DNA from: Candidatus Saccharimonadota bacterium
GTDB taxonomy: Bacteria > Patescibacteriota > Saccharimonadia > Saccharimonadales > UBA4665
Direction: 5' to 3'
Length of the DNA: 9,871 nt
NCBI GenBank assembly: GCA_027314795.1
Contig: DAHVAE010000024.1
Coordinates: forward strand, 1-9,871
A program made the translations under genes and the position numbers. Every line of letters begins with the position of its first letter. The first letter of the stretch is position 1. The notes below the pieces were generated by a model. That model did not search any database, was not told where the DNA came from, and was given only the letters and a program-made list of their open reading frames with translations. Below, piece by piece: positions 1-5,450 of the stretch.

Positions 1-182
1 GCTCGATGTATCCGCAACATATTCTAAAGGGCAAAAAGATGGCTGGGCAGATGGGTCATAAGCAGACGACCATTAAGAATCTCGAAGTCGCCTTAGTGGA
101 TATCAATAACAATATTATCGGCGTATACGGTGCTATCCCAGGTCCCAAAAAGGGCCTAGTTTTAATTAAGGAGTCAAAGTAA
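1..182 (+). CDS. rplC: 50S ribosomal protein L3 (uL3), C-terminal end only
   Basis: Only the last 59 codons are present (codons in frame from base 3, stop TAA at 180-182); the start lies outside the window. L3 is an early 23S rRNA-binding protein of the large subunit that reaches toward the peptidyl transferase centre. The visible part contains the family signature KGKKMAGQMG followed by a beta-strand region (VALVDINNNIIGVYGAIPG) that matches the end of bacterial L3, including the GAIPGPKKG turn near the C-terminus. The preceding SMYPQ segment corresponds to the end of the long central loop that enters the rRNA core. The C-terminus is Ile-Lys-Glu-Ser-Lys, and the codons for its last residues contain the Shine-Dalgarno sequence AAGGAG for rplD. 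Stop and next start overlap as TAATG. Identity is secure; partial only because of the window edge. Confidence 0.96.
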   Translation, partial: SMYPQHILKGKKMAGQMGHKQTTIKNLEVALVDINNNIIGVYGAIPGPKKGLVLIKESK

Positions 183-184
183 TG
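168..184 (+). promoter_or_regulatory. Recurrent 17-base stop/start junction, rplC/rplD copy
   Basis: First of four copies with consensus AAGGAGWCNAAGTAATG. It combines a Shine-Dalgarno AAGGAG, the codons for the C-terminal Lys-Glu-Ser-Lys of L3, the TAA stop and the overlapping ATG of rplD. The 8-base spacing suits re-initiation or coupled translation. Confidence 0.7.
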
Positions 185-817
185 AACGCTCAAACGTATA
201 GTTCAGCTGGCGTAAAAACTAGTTCAAGTACCTCCTTAGCTAAAGATATCTTTGCGGTTGAAATTAAGAACCACGAACTAGTTAAGTCAGCATATAACGG
301 CTATTTAGCTAACGGCAGAGTTAACTTAGCAGTAACTAAGACAAGAGGTTTAGTCAGAGGCGGTGGCCGTAAACCTTGGCGCCAAAAAGGCACTGGTAAT
401 GCTCGGTTTGGATCAATTAGAAACCCCATTTGGCGTGGCGGCGGTATCGTCTTTGGTCCAACCGGCAATGAAAATTACACCAAAAAACTTAATGTAAAAG
501 CTAAAAAACTAGCCTTAAAACAAGCACTGACTATTGCTGCTAACGACTCTAAGGTTAAAGTTATCGAAGATATTAAGCTTAAAACCCACAAAACTAGCGA
601 ACTTAAGAAACTCGTCACAAAGCTTGCCGTTGAGGGGTTAATATTGCTAGTTGTCGACAAAATATCTAAAGAGCTATCATTAGCTTCAAACAACATGCCA
701 AACATTATGCTGTCTCAAACATCAAGCCTAAACGTCTACGATGTTTTAAATGCCGATAACATTTTTATATCTAAATCAGCACTAAAAGAACTCGATATCA
801 GACTAGGGGCCCAGTAA
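182..817 (+). CDS. rplD: 50S ribosomal protein L4 (uL4)
   Basis: 211 residues, close to the usual 200-210. L4 binds 23S rRNA domain I and sends a long loop into the nascent-peptide exit tunnel. The loop is plain at about residues 53-95: [19 protein letters not shown] followed by NPIWRGGG, the strongest signature of the family. Lys69 corresponds to E. coli Lys63, where substitution gives macrolide resistance; here it is the wild-type residue. The N-terminus carries a low-complexity Ser/Thr/Ala stretch (residues 5-20) before the fold starts at DIFAVEI. The start ATG overlaps the rplC stop (TAATG), with AAGGAG at 168-173, 8 bases upstream. In E. coli, L4 also represses its own operon through the S10 leader; that leader would lie upstream of this window, so autoregulation cannot be judged here. 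Confidence 0.97.
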   Translation: MNAQTYSSAGVKTSSSTSLAKDIFAVEIKNHELVKSAYNGYLANGRVNLAVTKTRGLVRGGGRKPWRQKGTGNARFGSIRNPIWRGGGIVFGPTGNENYTKKLNVKAKKLALKQALTIAANDSKVKVIEDIKLKTHKTSELKKLVTKLAVEGLILLVVDKISKELSLASNNMPNIMLSQTSSLNVYDVLNADNIFISKSALKELDIRLGAQ

Positions 818-1281
818 TGACTAAGGATTTATCAATGCTACCCCTACTTAACGAAAAGACTTATGGCTTATCTAAGTCAAAAAATGTCTTTGTCTTTAAG
901 GTGCCAATGAGCACTAATAAGCCAACAGTTGCTCGAGCAGTTCAAGCCCAGTTTAACGTTGAAGTTATTGCCGTTAATACAGCCGTAGTAAAAGGCAAGG
1001 CCAAGCGGACCATGAGCCTAACTGGTCGACGATCCTTAAACTCGGAAGGTCATCGTCCTGACTTTAAAAAAGTTTATGTAACTCTAAAGAATGGACAAAG
1101 TTTACCGTTTTTTGAAAGTATCGAAGAAGAAGAAGAGAAACGCGAGGCTAACCAAGAAAAGTTTAACCAAGCCGCCAGAAAACAAGCGGAAAAGGAATCT
1201 AAAGCCGAGTCAAAGATCAAGGCTAAAACCGAAACTACTACTAAGCGTCGCTTCTTAAGGAAGAACCCGGAGGGCAAGTAA
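817..1281 (+). CDS. rplW: 50S ribosomal protein L23 (uL23) with long charged C-terminal tail
   Basis: 154 residues against about 95-100 for typical bacterial L23. L23 sits at the exit of the peptide tunnel and is the docking site for trigger factor, SRP and the Sec translocon. The core is residues 1-100: NEKTY at 12-16, with Glu13 aligning to the trigger-factor-contacting Glu18 of E. coli; VNTAVVKGKAKR at 53-64; GRRS at 70-73; and VYVTLKNGQ at 86-94. The hairpin segment between residues 65 and 83 is some 6-7 residues longer than in E. coli. Residues 101-154 are an added tail that begins with five consecutive Glu (103-107), continues as a Lys/Glu/Ala-rich probable helix, and ends with a basic patch (TTKRRFLRKN). 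Start overlaps the rplD stop (TAATG), with AGGGG at 805-809 as ribosome binding site. Confidence 0.96.
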   Translation: MTKDLSMLPLLNEKTYGLSKSKNVFVFKVPMSTNKPTVARAVQAQFNVEVIAVNTAVVKGKAKRTMSLTGRRSLNSEGHRPDFKKVYVTLKNGQSLPFFESIEEEEEKREANQEKFNQAARKQAEKESKAESKIKAKTETTTKRRFLRKNPEGK

Positions 1282-2132
1282 TGGATAGGGTATATAAACC
1301 GACTACTCCAGGCCGACGCGGCATGAGTAAGCGAGACTTCTCAGACGTTACTACTAAGAAGCCGCTAAGCTCACTAACTATCGTTAAGACAAGAGGTTCG
1401 GGGCGCAACAATCAAGGCAGAATAACCACCAGACATAAAGGCGGCGGTAGTCGTAAGTTTTATAGAATTGTTAGCTTTAGCTTAGCCGACGGCTTTAACG
1501 GCACAGTAGAACACATTGAGTACGACCCCAACCGCAGTGCGCGCCTAGCCAGAGTTAAGTCTAGCGATAATAAGTACGTATATATTCTAGCCACCCAAGG
1601 CATGAAAGTTGGTCAAAAGATTGCAGTTGGAGAAGAAGCACCAATTGAAAACGCCAACCGTCTGCCGCTAAAGGCAATCCCTATAGGCAGCACCTTACAT
1701 GCAGTCGAACTACAACCAAATAGAGGGGCACAGCTTGCTAGATCAGCCGGTAACAGTATCCAACTTATGGGAAGAGATAACGGCTTCGCTCAACTTAGAT
1801 TACCTAGCGGCGAGGTTAGGTTAGTTAACGAAAATTGTACAGCTAGCTTAGGCGTTGTAGGCAACGAGCAACACCAGAACATTAAAATCGGCAAGGCCGG
1901 TATTAATCGACACAAGGGTAAAAGACCATCGGTAAGAGGCGTTGTCATGAACGCGGTCGATCATCCTCATGGTGGTGGTGATGGCGGCCGTCACGGTGTC
2001 GGTGGTGGCAAAAATCACGGTGCAGCCCCTAAGACGCCTTGGGGCCAAAAGACTCTAGGATACAAGACTCGTCGCAGGAAGAGTACCAGTCAATATATTA
2101 TCAGAAGCCGTCATGCGGCTAAAAGGAGTTAA
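1281..2132 (+). CDS. rplB: 50S ribosomal protein L2 (uL2)
   Basis: 283 residues, slightly longer than the usual 273-277. L2 is one of the largest primary 23S rRNA binders, needed for subunit association and for peptidyl transferase activity. Visible marks in order: N-terminal KPTTPGRRGMS (6-16); RITTRHKGGGSRKFYR (47-62) of the OB-fold domain; the SH3-like domain with VELQPNRGAQLARSAG (142-157); and the C-terminal loop VVMNAVDHPHGGG (221-233), whose Asp227-His228 correspond to the functionally critical Asp228-His229 of E. coli, followed by a Gly/His-rich segment and TPWGQKTLGYKTR (252-264). All key residues are present. Start overlaps the rplW stop (TAATG), with GGAGGG at 1269-1274. The gene ends with TAA at 2130-2132, one base before the next start, and its last codons carry the AGGAG used by the unknown gene downstream. 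Confidence 0.98.
   Translation: MDRVYKPTTPGRRGMSKRDFSDVTTKKPLSSLTIVKTRGSGRNNQGRITTRHKGGGSRKFYRIVSFSLADGFNGTVEHIEYDPNRSARLARVKSSDNKYVYILATQGMKVGQKIAVGEEAPIENANRLPLKAIPIGSTLHAVELQPNRGAQLARSAGNSIQLMGRDNGFAQLRLPSGEVRLVNENCTASLGVVGNEQHQNIKIGKAGINRHKGKRPSVRGVVMNAVDHPHGGGDGGRHGVGGGKNHGAAPKTPWGQKTLGYKTRRRKSTSQYIIRSRHAAKRS
2124..2128 (+). promoter_or_regulatory. Ribosome binding site that fixes the start of the unknown gene
   Basis: AGGAG lies 5 bases before the ATG at 2134, inside the last codons of rplB. The frame of the unknown gene is also open from an upstream ATG at 2113, but that ATG is inside rplB and has no good ribosome binding site. The 2134 start is therefore preferred, giving 104 rather than 111 residues. 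Confidence 0.8.
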
Positions 2133-2133
2133 G

Positions 2134-2448
2134 ATGTATATAAAATTTGATGAATACCCACCAACGCCTGCCAATACGTTACTGACGGATGCAGCCCTTG
2201 CATTGCTAAATAAACCAACGAAAGATCAAGTCCAACAACAACTTAACGTTGCCCATGTTGCTGACAATATAGCTGCTGTCCTAAAAACTACGTCGGCAGT
2301 AACACCTGAAATTGCAGATGAATATCAAAGGCGACTTTCTAGTCAAATCGAGGACTCTGGTACTAGTAGTTTTGTATTGAACATATTCACGGAACGTTTA
2401 AGGCAAGGCTTACTGTCTAAGAAACCAGCAGGAGCAGAAGATGTCTAG
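2134..2448 (+). CDS. Unknown 104-residue acidic protein inserted between rplB and rpsS
   Basis: I do not recognise this protein. What is seen: the start ATG at 2134 lies one base after the rplB stop, with AGGAG 5 bases upstream; the stop TAG at 2446-2448 overlaps the rpsS start by 8 bases, and the rpsS ribosome binding site (2430-2434) lies inside it. Without this gene, 308 bases would be empty in an operon that otherwise has almost no spacers, so it is very probably translated. The product has about 13 Asp/Glu and 10 Lys/Arg, no Cys and no Trp, so it is acidic, unlike its basic neighbours. It opens [12 protein letters not shown], then reads as three or four helices (about 13-25, 29-51, 57-74, 78-95) and ends KKPAGAEDV. 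There is no signal peptide, membrane segment or zinc motif. Inference: a lineage-specific ribosome-associated, assembly or regulatory protein made together with L2 and S19. It is not a known ribosomal protein; the usual members of this region except uL30 are accounted for. Confidence 0.85.
   Translation: MYIKFDEYPPTPANTLLTDAALALLNKPTKDQVQQQLNVAHVADNIAAVLKTTSAVTPEIADEYQRRLSSQIEDSGTSSFVLNIFTERLRQGLLSKKPAGAEDV
2430..2434 (+). promoter_or_regulatory. Ribosome binding site of rpsS inside the unknown gene
   Basis: AGGAG sits 6 bases before the rpsS ATG at 2441 and within the codons for the C-terminal Pro-Ala-Gly-Ala-Glu of the unknown protein. Translation of the unknown gene therefore passes over the rpsS initiation site, which makes coupling between the two likely. 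Confidence 0.75.
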
Positions 2449-2719
2449 ATCACTTAAAAAAGGGCCATTTATAGACTTTAAGCTAGCTAAAAAAATGGCG
2501 GCACTAGGACCAGAAGATCGAACCATTATTAAGACCTGGGCAAGAGCAAGTACTATTTCGCCAGACTTTGTCGGTCGGACCATCGCTGTACACAATGGTA
2601 AGCTACACGTTCCAGTCTTTATTACCGAGAATATGGTTGGACATAAACTAGGCGAGTTTGCACCAACCCGTAAATTTAGAAAACATGGCGGCAAGAAAGC
2701 TGCAGCAGGAGAAAGCTAA
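2441..2719 (+). CDS. rpsS: 30S ribosomal protein S19 (uS19)
   Basis: 92 residues, the normal size. S19 forms a complex with S13 in the head of the small subunit and contacts the A-site side of the decoding region. The whole family pattern is present: N-terminal [12 protein letters not shown] (1-12), [22 protein letters not shown] (33-54) and the diagnostic [20 protein letters not shown] (67-86). The first 8 bases overlap the end of the unknown upstream gene (ATGTCTAG), an arrangement that differs from the TAATG overlaps used elsewhere in this operon. Ends with TAA overlapping the rplV start (TAATG). Confidence 0.98.
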   Translation: MSRSLKKGPFIDFKLAKKMAALGPEDRTIIKTWARASTISPDFVGRTIAVHNGKLHVPVFITENMVGHKLGEFAPTRKFRKHGGKKAAAGES

Positions 2720-3111
2720 TGTCAGTTAAAGCCACAGCTAAAGGTGTGCGTATCAGCCCGCGAAAAGTTCAAGTAGTGGCCGCTTTAGTACGTGGACGGA
2801 GTGTTGACGATGCCTTAACTATCTTAAGCCACACACCTAGGCGTAGCGCCCTAGCAGTTAAAAAAGTAATAGCCAGCGCTAAAGCTAATGCCACCCATAA
2901 CCACGGCTACAAATCCGAAGGGCTGCAGTTAGTACAGATCACGGTCACTAACGGACCATCACTAAAAAGGTATAGACCAGCAGCTCGTGGTCGAGCCTTA
3001 AGATTCAAGCGAAACTCATCGCATATTAGCGTATTAATTGAAGGCGAGAAAAGACCTGCTGCTAAGCCTAAGGCAGAAGCCCTACCTAATAAAGCTAAGG
3101 AGTCCAAGTAA
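2719..3111 (+). CDS. rplV: 50S ribosomal protein L22 (uL22)
   Basis: 130 residues, about 15-20 more than the usual 110-115. L22 binds all domains of 23S rRNA, and its long beta-hairpin lines the exit tunnel next to the L4 loop. Marks: KGVRISPRKVQVVAALVRG (8-26), the helix ALAVKKVIASAKANATHNHG (44-63), and the hairpin from GPSLKRYRPAARGRA (79-93) into RFKRNSSHISVLI (95-107). The last 20 residues form an added Lys/Ala/Pro tail ending Ala-Lys-Glu-Ser-Lys. Start overlaps the rpsS stop (TAATG), with AGGAG at 2707-2711. The final codons hold AAGGAG, the ribosome binding site for rpsC. Confidence 0.97.
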   Translation: MSVKATAKGVRISPRKVQVVAALVRGRSVDDALTILSHTPRRSALAVKKVIASAKANATHNHGYKSEGLQLVQITVTNGPSLKRYRPAARGRALRFKRNSSHISVLIEGEKRPAAKPKAEALPNKAKESK

Positions 3112-3113
3112 TG
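3097..3113 (+). promoter_or_regulatory. Recurrent 17-base stop/start junction, rplV/rpsC copy
   Basis: Second copy of AAGGAGWCNAAGTAATG. Encodes the Lys-Glu-Ser-Lys end of L22 and contains the ribosome binding site and start of rpsC. It differs from the rplC/rplD copy by one base. Confidence 0.7.
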
Positions 3114-3740
3114 GGTCAGAAAGTAAATCCAATATCTATGCGCCTCCAGGTTAATAAGGACTGGCGATCGAAGTGGTTTGCAGACAAACGAAATTACGCC
3201 AGCTATTTAAAGCAAGACTTAGAGGTCAGGAAAATGATCAATAACCGTTTAGGCTCACGGGCTGCGATCTCCAGAGTAGATATAGGGCGGACGCCTAATT
3301 TAGTTAATGTCACTATTTACACTGGTAAGGCAGGCGTAGTGATTGGCAAGGGTGGCGCCGGAGCCAGCGAATTAAAAGCAGCCATTGAGAAAGTCTACTC
3401 GACACCAACCAGAGTTAACATTGAGGAGATTAAGAAGGCAGATCTACAAGCAAAATTAGTAGCCGAAAACATTGCCCATCAACTGGAAAGACGTATGAGT
3501 TTTAGACGCGCTATAAAGTCCGCAGCGGCCGCCCCGATGCGAGCTGGTGCTAAAGGCGTCAGAATAGAGGTAGCCGGCCGTCTAAACGGCGCTGAAATGA
3601 GTCGGCGTGAAAAAGAAGTTGCAGGCTCTGTGCCTCTACATACACTGCGAGCGGATATTGATTTCGCCCAAGTTAACGCTAAGACCGTAGCCGGTATTAT
3701 CGGTGTTAAGGTCTGGATATATAAAGGCGAGGCACTTTAA
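3111..3740 (+). CDS. rpsC: 30S ribosomal protein S3 (uS3)
   Basis: 209 residues, within the 205-235 range. S3 lies at the mRNA entry channel of the small subunit and takes part in mRNA unwinding. Domains: N-terminal [11 protein letters not shown] (2-12); a KH type-2 RNA-binding domain with the [13 protein letters not shown] motif at about 77-89; and the C-terminal domain with [13 protein letters not shown] (124-136), whose Arg132, Arg133 and Lys136 align with the helicase residues Arg131, Arg132 and Lys135 of E. coli. It ends with the expected [12 protein letters not shown] and [13 protein letters not shown] (residues 174-207). There is no C-terminal extension, unlike several neighbours. Start overlaps the rplV stop (TAATG), with AAGGAG at 3097-3102. 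Confidence 0.98.
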   Translation: MGQKVNPISMRLQVNKDWRSKWFADKRNYASYLKQDLEVRKMINNRLGSRAAISRVDIGRTPNLVNVTIYTGKAGVVIGKGGAGASELKAAIEKVYSTPTRVNIEEIKKADLQAKLVAENIAHQLERRMSFRRAIKSAAAAPMRAGAKGVRIEVAGRLNGAEMSRREKEVAGSVPLHTLRADIDFAQVNAKTVAGIIGVKVWIYKGEAL

Positions 3741-3741
3741 G

Positions 3742-4155
3742 ATGTTGATGCCATCTCGAACTAAGCACCGTAGGGTCAGAAAAGGCCGAATACGAGGTGT
3801 AGCTAGTAGCGGTAATGAAATAGCCTTTGGTGACTTTGGTCTTCAGGCCCAAGGCCAAATGCGAATTAGCGCCCGTCAGATAGAAGCTGCTCGTCAAGCC
3901 ATGACCAGATACATTAAGCGAGGCGGCAAGATTTGGATTCGAGTATTCCCGCATATCCCTGTAACTAAGAAACCTCAAGATGTAAAAATGGGGAGCGGCA
4001 AAGGCAACCCAGAATTCTTTGTTGCCAAAGTGAAGCCTGGCACAGTTATGTTTGAGATGCAAGGCGTAACCGAAGAAGTAGCAAGAGAAGCTATGCGACT
4101 TGCTGCCAATAAACTGCCGGTAAAGTCAAAGTTCATAGTCCGGGAGGAAGCTTAG
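3742..4155 (+). CDS. rplP: 50S ribosomal protein L16 (uL16)
   Basis: 137 residues, the normal length, if the ATG at 3742 is used. The frame is open from 3703, but the family begins MLMPxRTKxRRxxKGRxRG, which matches translation from 3742 (one base after the rpsC stop), with GAGG at 3729-3732. L16 binds at the central protuberance beside the A and P sites and completes the late maturation of the 50S subunit. Visible motifs: LTARQIE-like [20 protein letters not shown] (42-61), [16 protein letters not shown] (63-78) and [11 protein letters not shown] (83-93). The position of Arg81 of E. coli, hydroxylated by the YcfD/RoxA oxygenase, is occupied by Lys82 here. The stop is TAG at 4153-4155, three bases before rpmC. 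Confidence 0.97.
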   Translation: MLMPSRTKHRRVRKGRIRGVASSGNEIAFGDFGLQAQGQMRISARQIEAARQAMTRYIKRGGKIWIRVFPHIPVTKKPQDVKMGSGKGNPEFFVAKVKPGTVMFEMQGVTEEVAREAMRLAANKLPVKSKFIVREEA

Positions 4156-4158
4156 ACT

Positions 4159-4359
4159 ATGCAGATTACAGAAATCCGTAAGATGTCAACAACTGAATTA
4201 ACATCTACTAGTACAAAGATGCGTGAGGAACTAGCTGAACTAAGACGTCGCGTTCATCTTGGCGAGTCTAATAATGTTCGAGCAATCCGTATTAAGCGCA
4301 AGGATCTAGCAAGAGTGCTAACAGTTCTCAGTGAAGAGCTAATTAAGGAGACCAAGTAA
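4159..4359 (+). CDS. rpmC: 50S ribosomal protein L29 (uL29)
   Basis: 66 residues, the normal size. L29 is a small two-helix protein that sits next to L23 at the tunnel exit. The pattern is right: helix one with LRRRVHLGE (28-36) after an MREELAELR stretch, then NNVRAIRIKRKDLARVLTVL (38-57), the family's signature for helix two. Ribosome binding site GGGAGGA at 4142-4148, within the end of rplP, 10 bases from the ATG. The gene ends Ile-Lys-Glu-Thr-Lys with TAA overlapping the rpsQ start (TAATG). Confidence 0.95.
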   Translation: MQITEIRKMSTTELTSTSTKMREELAELRRRVHLGESNNVRAIRIKRKDLARVLTVLSEELIKETK

Positions 4360-4361
4360 TG
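4345..4361 (+). promoter_or_regulatory. Recurrent 17-base stop/start junction, rpmC/rpsQ copy
   Basis: Third copy of AAGGAGWCNAAGTAATG. Encodes the Lys-Glu-Thr-Lys end of L29 and contains the ribosome binding site and start of rpsQ. Confidence 0.7.
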
Positions 4362-4739
4362 CCTAAAGTTATTGTCGGTATAGTCAGTTCAAATAAGACA
4401 GATAAGACTATTACTGTAGTTACCCATAGTAGGCGCACTCACCCTATTTATAAGAAACAGTACCCAGTTTCTAAGAAGTTCTTAGCTCACGACGAAAAGA
4501 ATGAAGCAATACCAGGCGATCGAGTTAGCATCATTGAAACCCGACCAATCAGTGCCAAAAAACGTTTCAAGTTAAACAAAATCCTAGAGCAACCTAAACT
4601 CCGCGAAGAGTCTCTAGCAGTTACTAAAGATGAAGATGTGGCAAAACGACCAGAGTCTAAGTCTAAAAAGCCAGATACTCAAGAAAAGCCGCCGAAAACA
4701 GCCACTAATAAGACTAAGCCTAAGGAAATAAGTAAATGA
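4359..4739 (+). CDS. rpsQ: 30S ribosomal protein S17 (uS17) with charged C-terminal tail
   Basis: 126 residues against about 80-90 in most bacteria. S17 is a primary 16S rRNA binder with an OB fold, essential for early 30S assembly. The core, residues 1-78, shows [30 protein letters not shown] (4-33), [36 protein letters not shown] (41-76), which covers the known rRNA-binding positions. Residues 79-126 are an added hydrophilic tail rich in Lys, Glu, Pro, Ser and Thr (low complexity, probably disordered), ending PKEISK. Start overlaps the rpmC stop (TAATG), with AAGGAG at 4345-4350. Stop is TGA at 4737-4739, overlapping the rplN start by 4 bases (ATGA). This is one of two places where TGA clearly works as a stop. 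Confidence 0.96.
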   Translation: MPKVIVGIVSSNKTDKTITVVTHSRRTHPIYKKQYPVSKKFLAHDEKNEAIPGDRVSIIETRPISAKKRFKLNKILEQPKLREESLAVTKDEDVAKRPESKSKKPDTQEKPPKTATNKTKPKEISK

Positions 4740-5104
4740 TCCAGCAAGAATCACGACTAGTTGTAGCAGATAACTCCGGTGCCAAAGAAATTCTTTGTAT
4801 CCGCGTTCTAGGCGGCTCTAAAAAGCGCTACGCTCGCGTTGGTGACATTATAGTGGCAACTGTCAAACAGGCAGCTCCTAATGGCAATGTCATGAAGAAG
4901 TCCGTAGTTAAGGCGGTAGTAGTTCGAACTAAAGACCAAATTAGACGAAAGGACGGATCGACTATAGCATTTGACGACAATGCAGCTGTTATTTTGGCTG
5001 ACGATAATACCCCCAGAGCTACCCGCATATTCGGACCCGTACCAAGAGAATTAAGAGACAAGGGCTATTCAAAGATAATTAGCCTTGCACCGGAGGTTCT
5101 GTAA
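4736..5104 (+). CDS. rplN: 50S ribosomal protein L14 (uL14)
   Basis: 122 residues, exactly the family's usual length. L14 lies at the subunit interface, forms bridges to 16S rRNA with L19, and is the binding site of the silencing factor RsfS where that exists. Marks: [18 protein letters not shown] (1-18), [24 protein letters not shown] (21-44), [15 protein letters not shown] (61-75) and the C-terminal [23 protein letters not shown] (100-122). In E. coli this gene opens a separate spc operon behind its own promoter. Here its ATG overlaps the rpsQ stop (ATGA), with AAGGA at 4722-4726, so the S10 and spc parts look like one transcription unit. Confidence 0.98.
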   Translation: MIQQESRLVVADNSGAKEILCIRVLGGSKKRYARVGDIIVATVKQAAPNGNVMKKSVVKAVVVRTKDQIRRKDGSTIAFDDNAAVILADDNTPRATRIFGPVPRELRDKGYSKIISLAPEVL

Positions 5105-5448
5105 TGAGTCCATATAAGATTAAACTTAGAGTTGGAGACAAAGTTATCGTTCTAGCTGGCAAGTATAAAAATCAAACTGGCAGAATCTTGCGAGTTCATC
5201 CAAAAGACAATAAAGTAACCGTAGAAGGCGTCAATGTTGTTAAAAAACACATTAAGCCAACCAGAGAAAACCGAATAGGTTCGATTAAAGAAGTTACTAA
5301 GCCCATCTGGGTCTCTAAAGTTGCAATCTATGAGCCGACACTTAAGAAAGCTAGTAGAATTAGCTATAAGCTGGACGTAAAAGGTGTTAAAAGCCGTCTA
5401 TATACCCGCTCTGGCAAAGTTATTAAAGACGTCAAGGAGACTAAGTAA
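5104..5448 (+). CDS. rplX: 50S ribosomal protein L24 (uL24)
   Basis: 114 residues, slightly over the usual 100-105. L24 is one of the two assembly-initiator proteins of the large subunit and sits near the tunnel exit. A KOW motif is clear at about residues 8-34 (LRVGDKVIVLAGKYKNQTGRILRV), followed by DNKVTVEGVNVVKKHIKPT (35-53). The C-terminal half (positions 54-114) lacks the Cys pair seen in some L24 proteins and ends Val-Lys-Glu-Thr-Lys. Start overlaps the rplN stop (TAATG), with GGAGG at 5092-5096. The end overlaps the rplE start (TAATG), with AAGGAG inside the last codons. Confidence 0.96.
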   Translation: MSPYKIKLRVGDKVIVLAGKYKNQTGRILRVHPKDNKVTVEGVNVVKKHIKPTRENRIGSIKEVTKPIWVSKVAIYEPTLKKASRISYKLDVKGVKSRLYTRSGKVIKDVKETK

Positions 5449-5450
5449 TG
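5434..5450 (+). promoter_or_regulatory. Recurrent 17-base stop/start junction, rplX/rplE copy
   Basis: Fourth copy of AAGGAGWCNAAGTAATG. Encodes the Lys-Glu-Thr-Lys end of L24 and contains the ribosome binding site and start of rplE. Confidence 0.7.

Noticed and set aside
475..705. Open frame on the minus strand (76 codons) within rplD
   Set aside because: It is antisense to a strongly conserved gene, its product is low complexity (Ser/Leu-rich) and it has no ribosome binding site. The same reasoning removes the other minus-strand frames, e.g. 1074-1277, 1848-2048, 2410-2694, 3706-4062, 4828-5061, 7017-7301 and 8189-8428.
1964..2010. GGT/GGC-rich repeat-like stretch
   Set aside because: It encodes the Gly/His-rich loop of L2 after the conserved HPHGGG and is explained by the protein.
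2113..2133. Earlier ATG for the unknown gene, inside rplB
   Set aside because: It would overlap rplB by 20 bases and lacks a nearby Shine-Dalgarno, while the ATG at 2134 has AGGAG at ideal distance.
3703..3741. Earlier start for rplP inside rpsC
   Set aside because: L16 begins MLMPxRTK in the family, which is met exactly from 3742.
4737..4739. Alternative genetic code with TGA as Gly or Trp
   Set aside because: TGA ends rpsQ and rpsE exactly where the families end and where the next genes start, and I noticed no in-frame TGA within the conserved genes.
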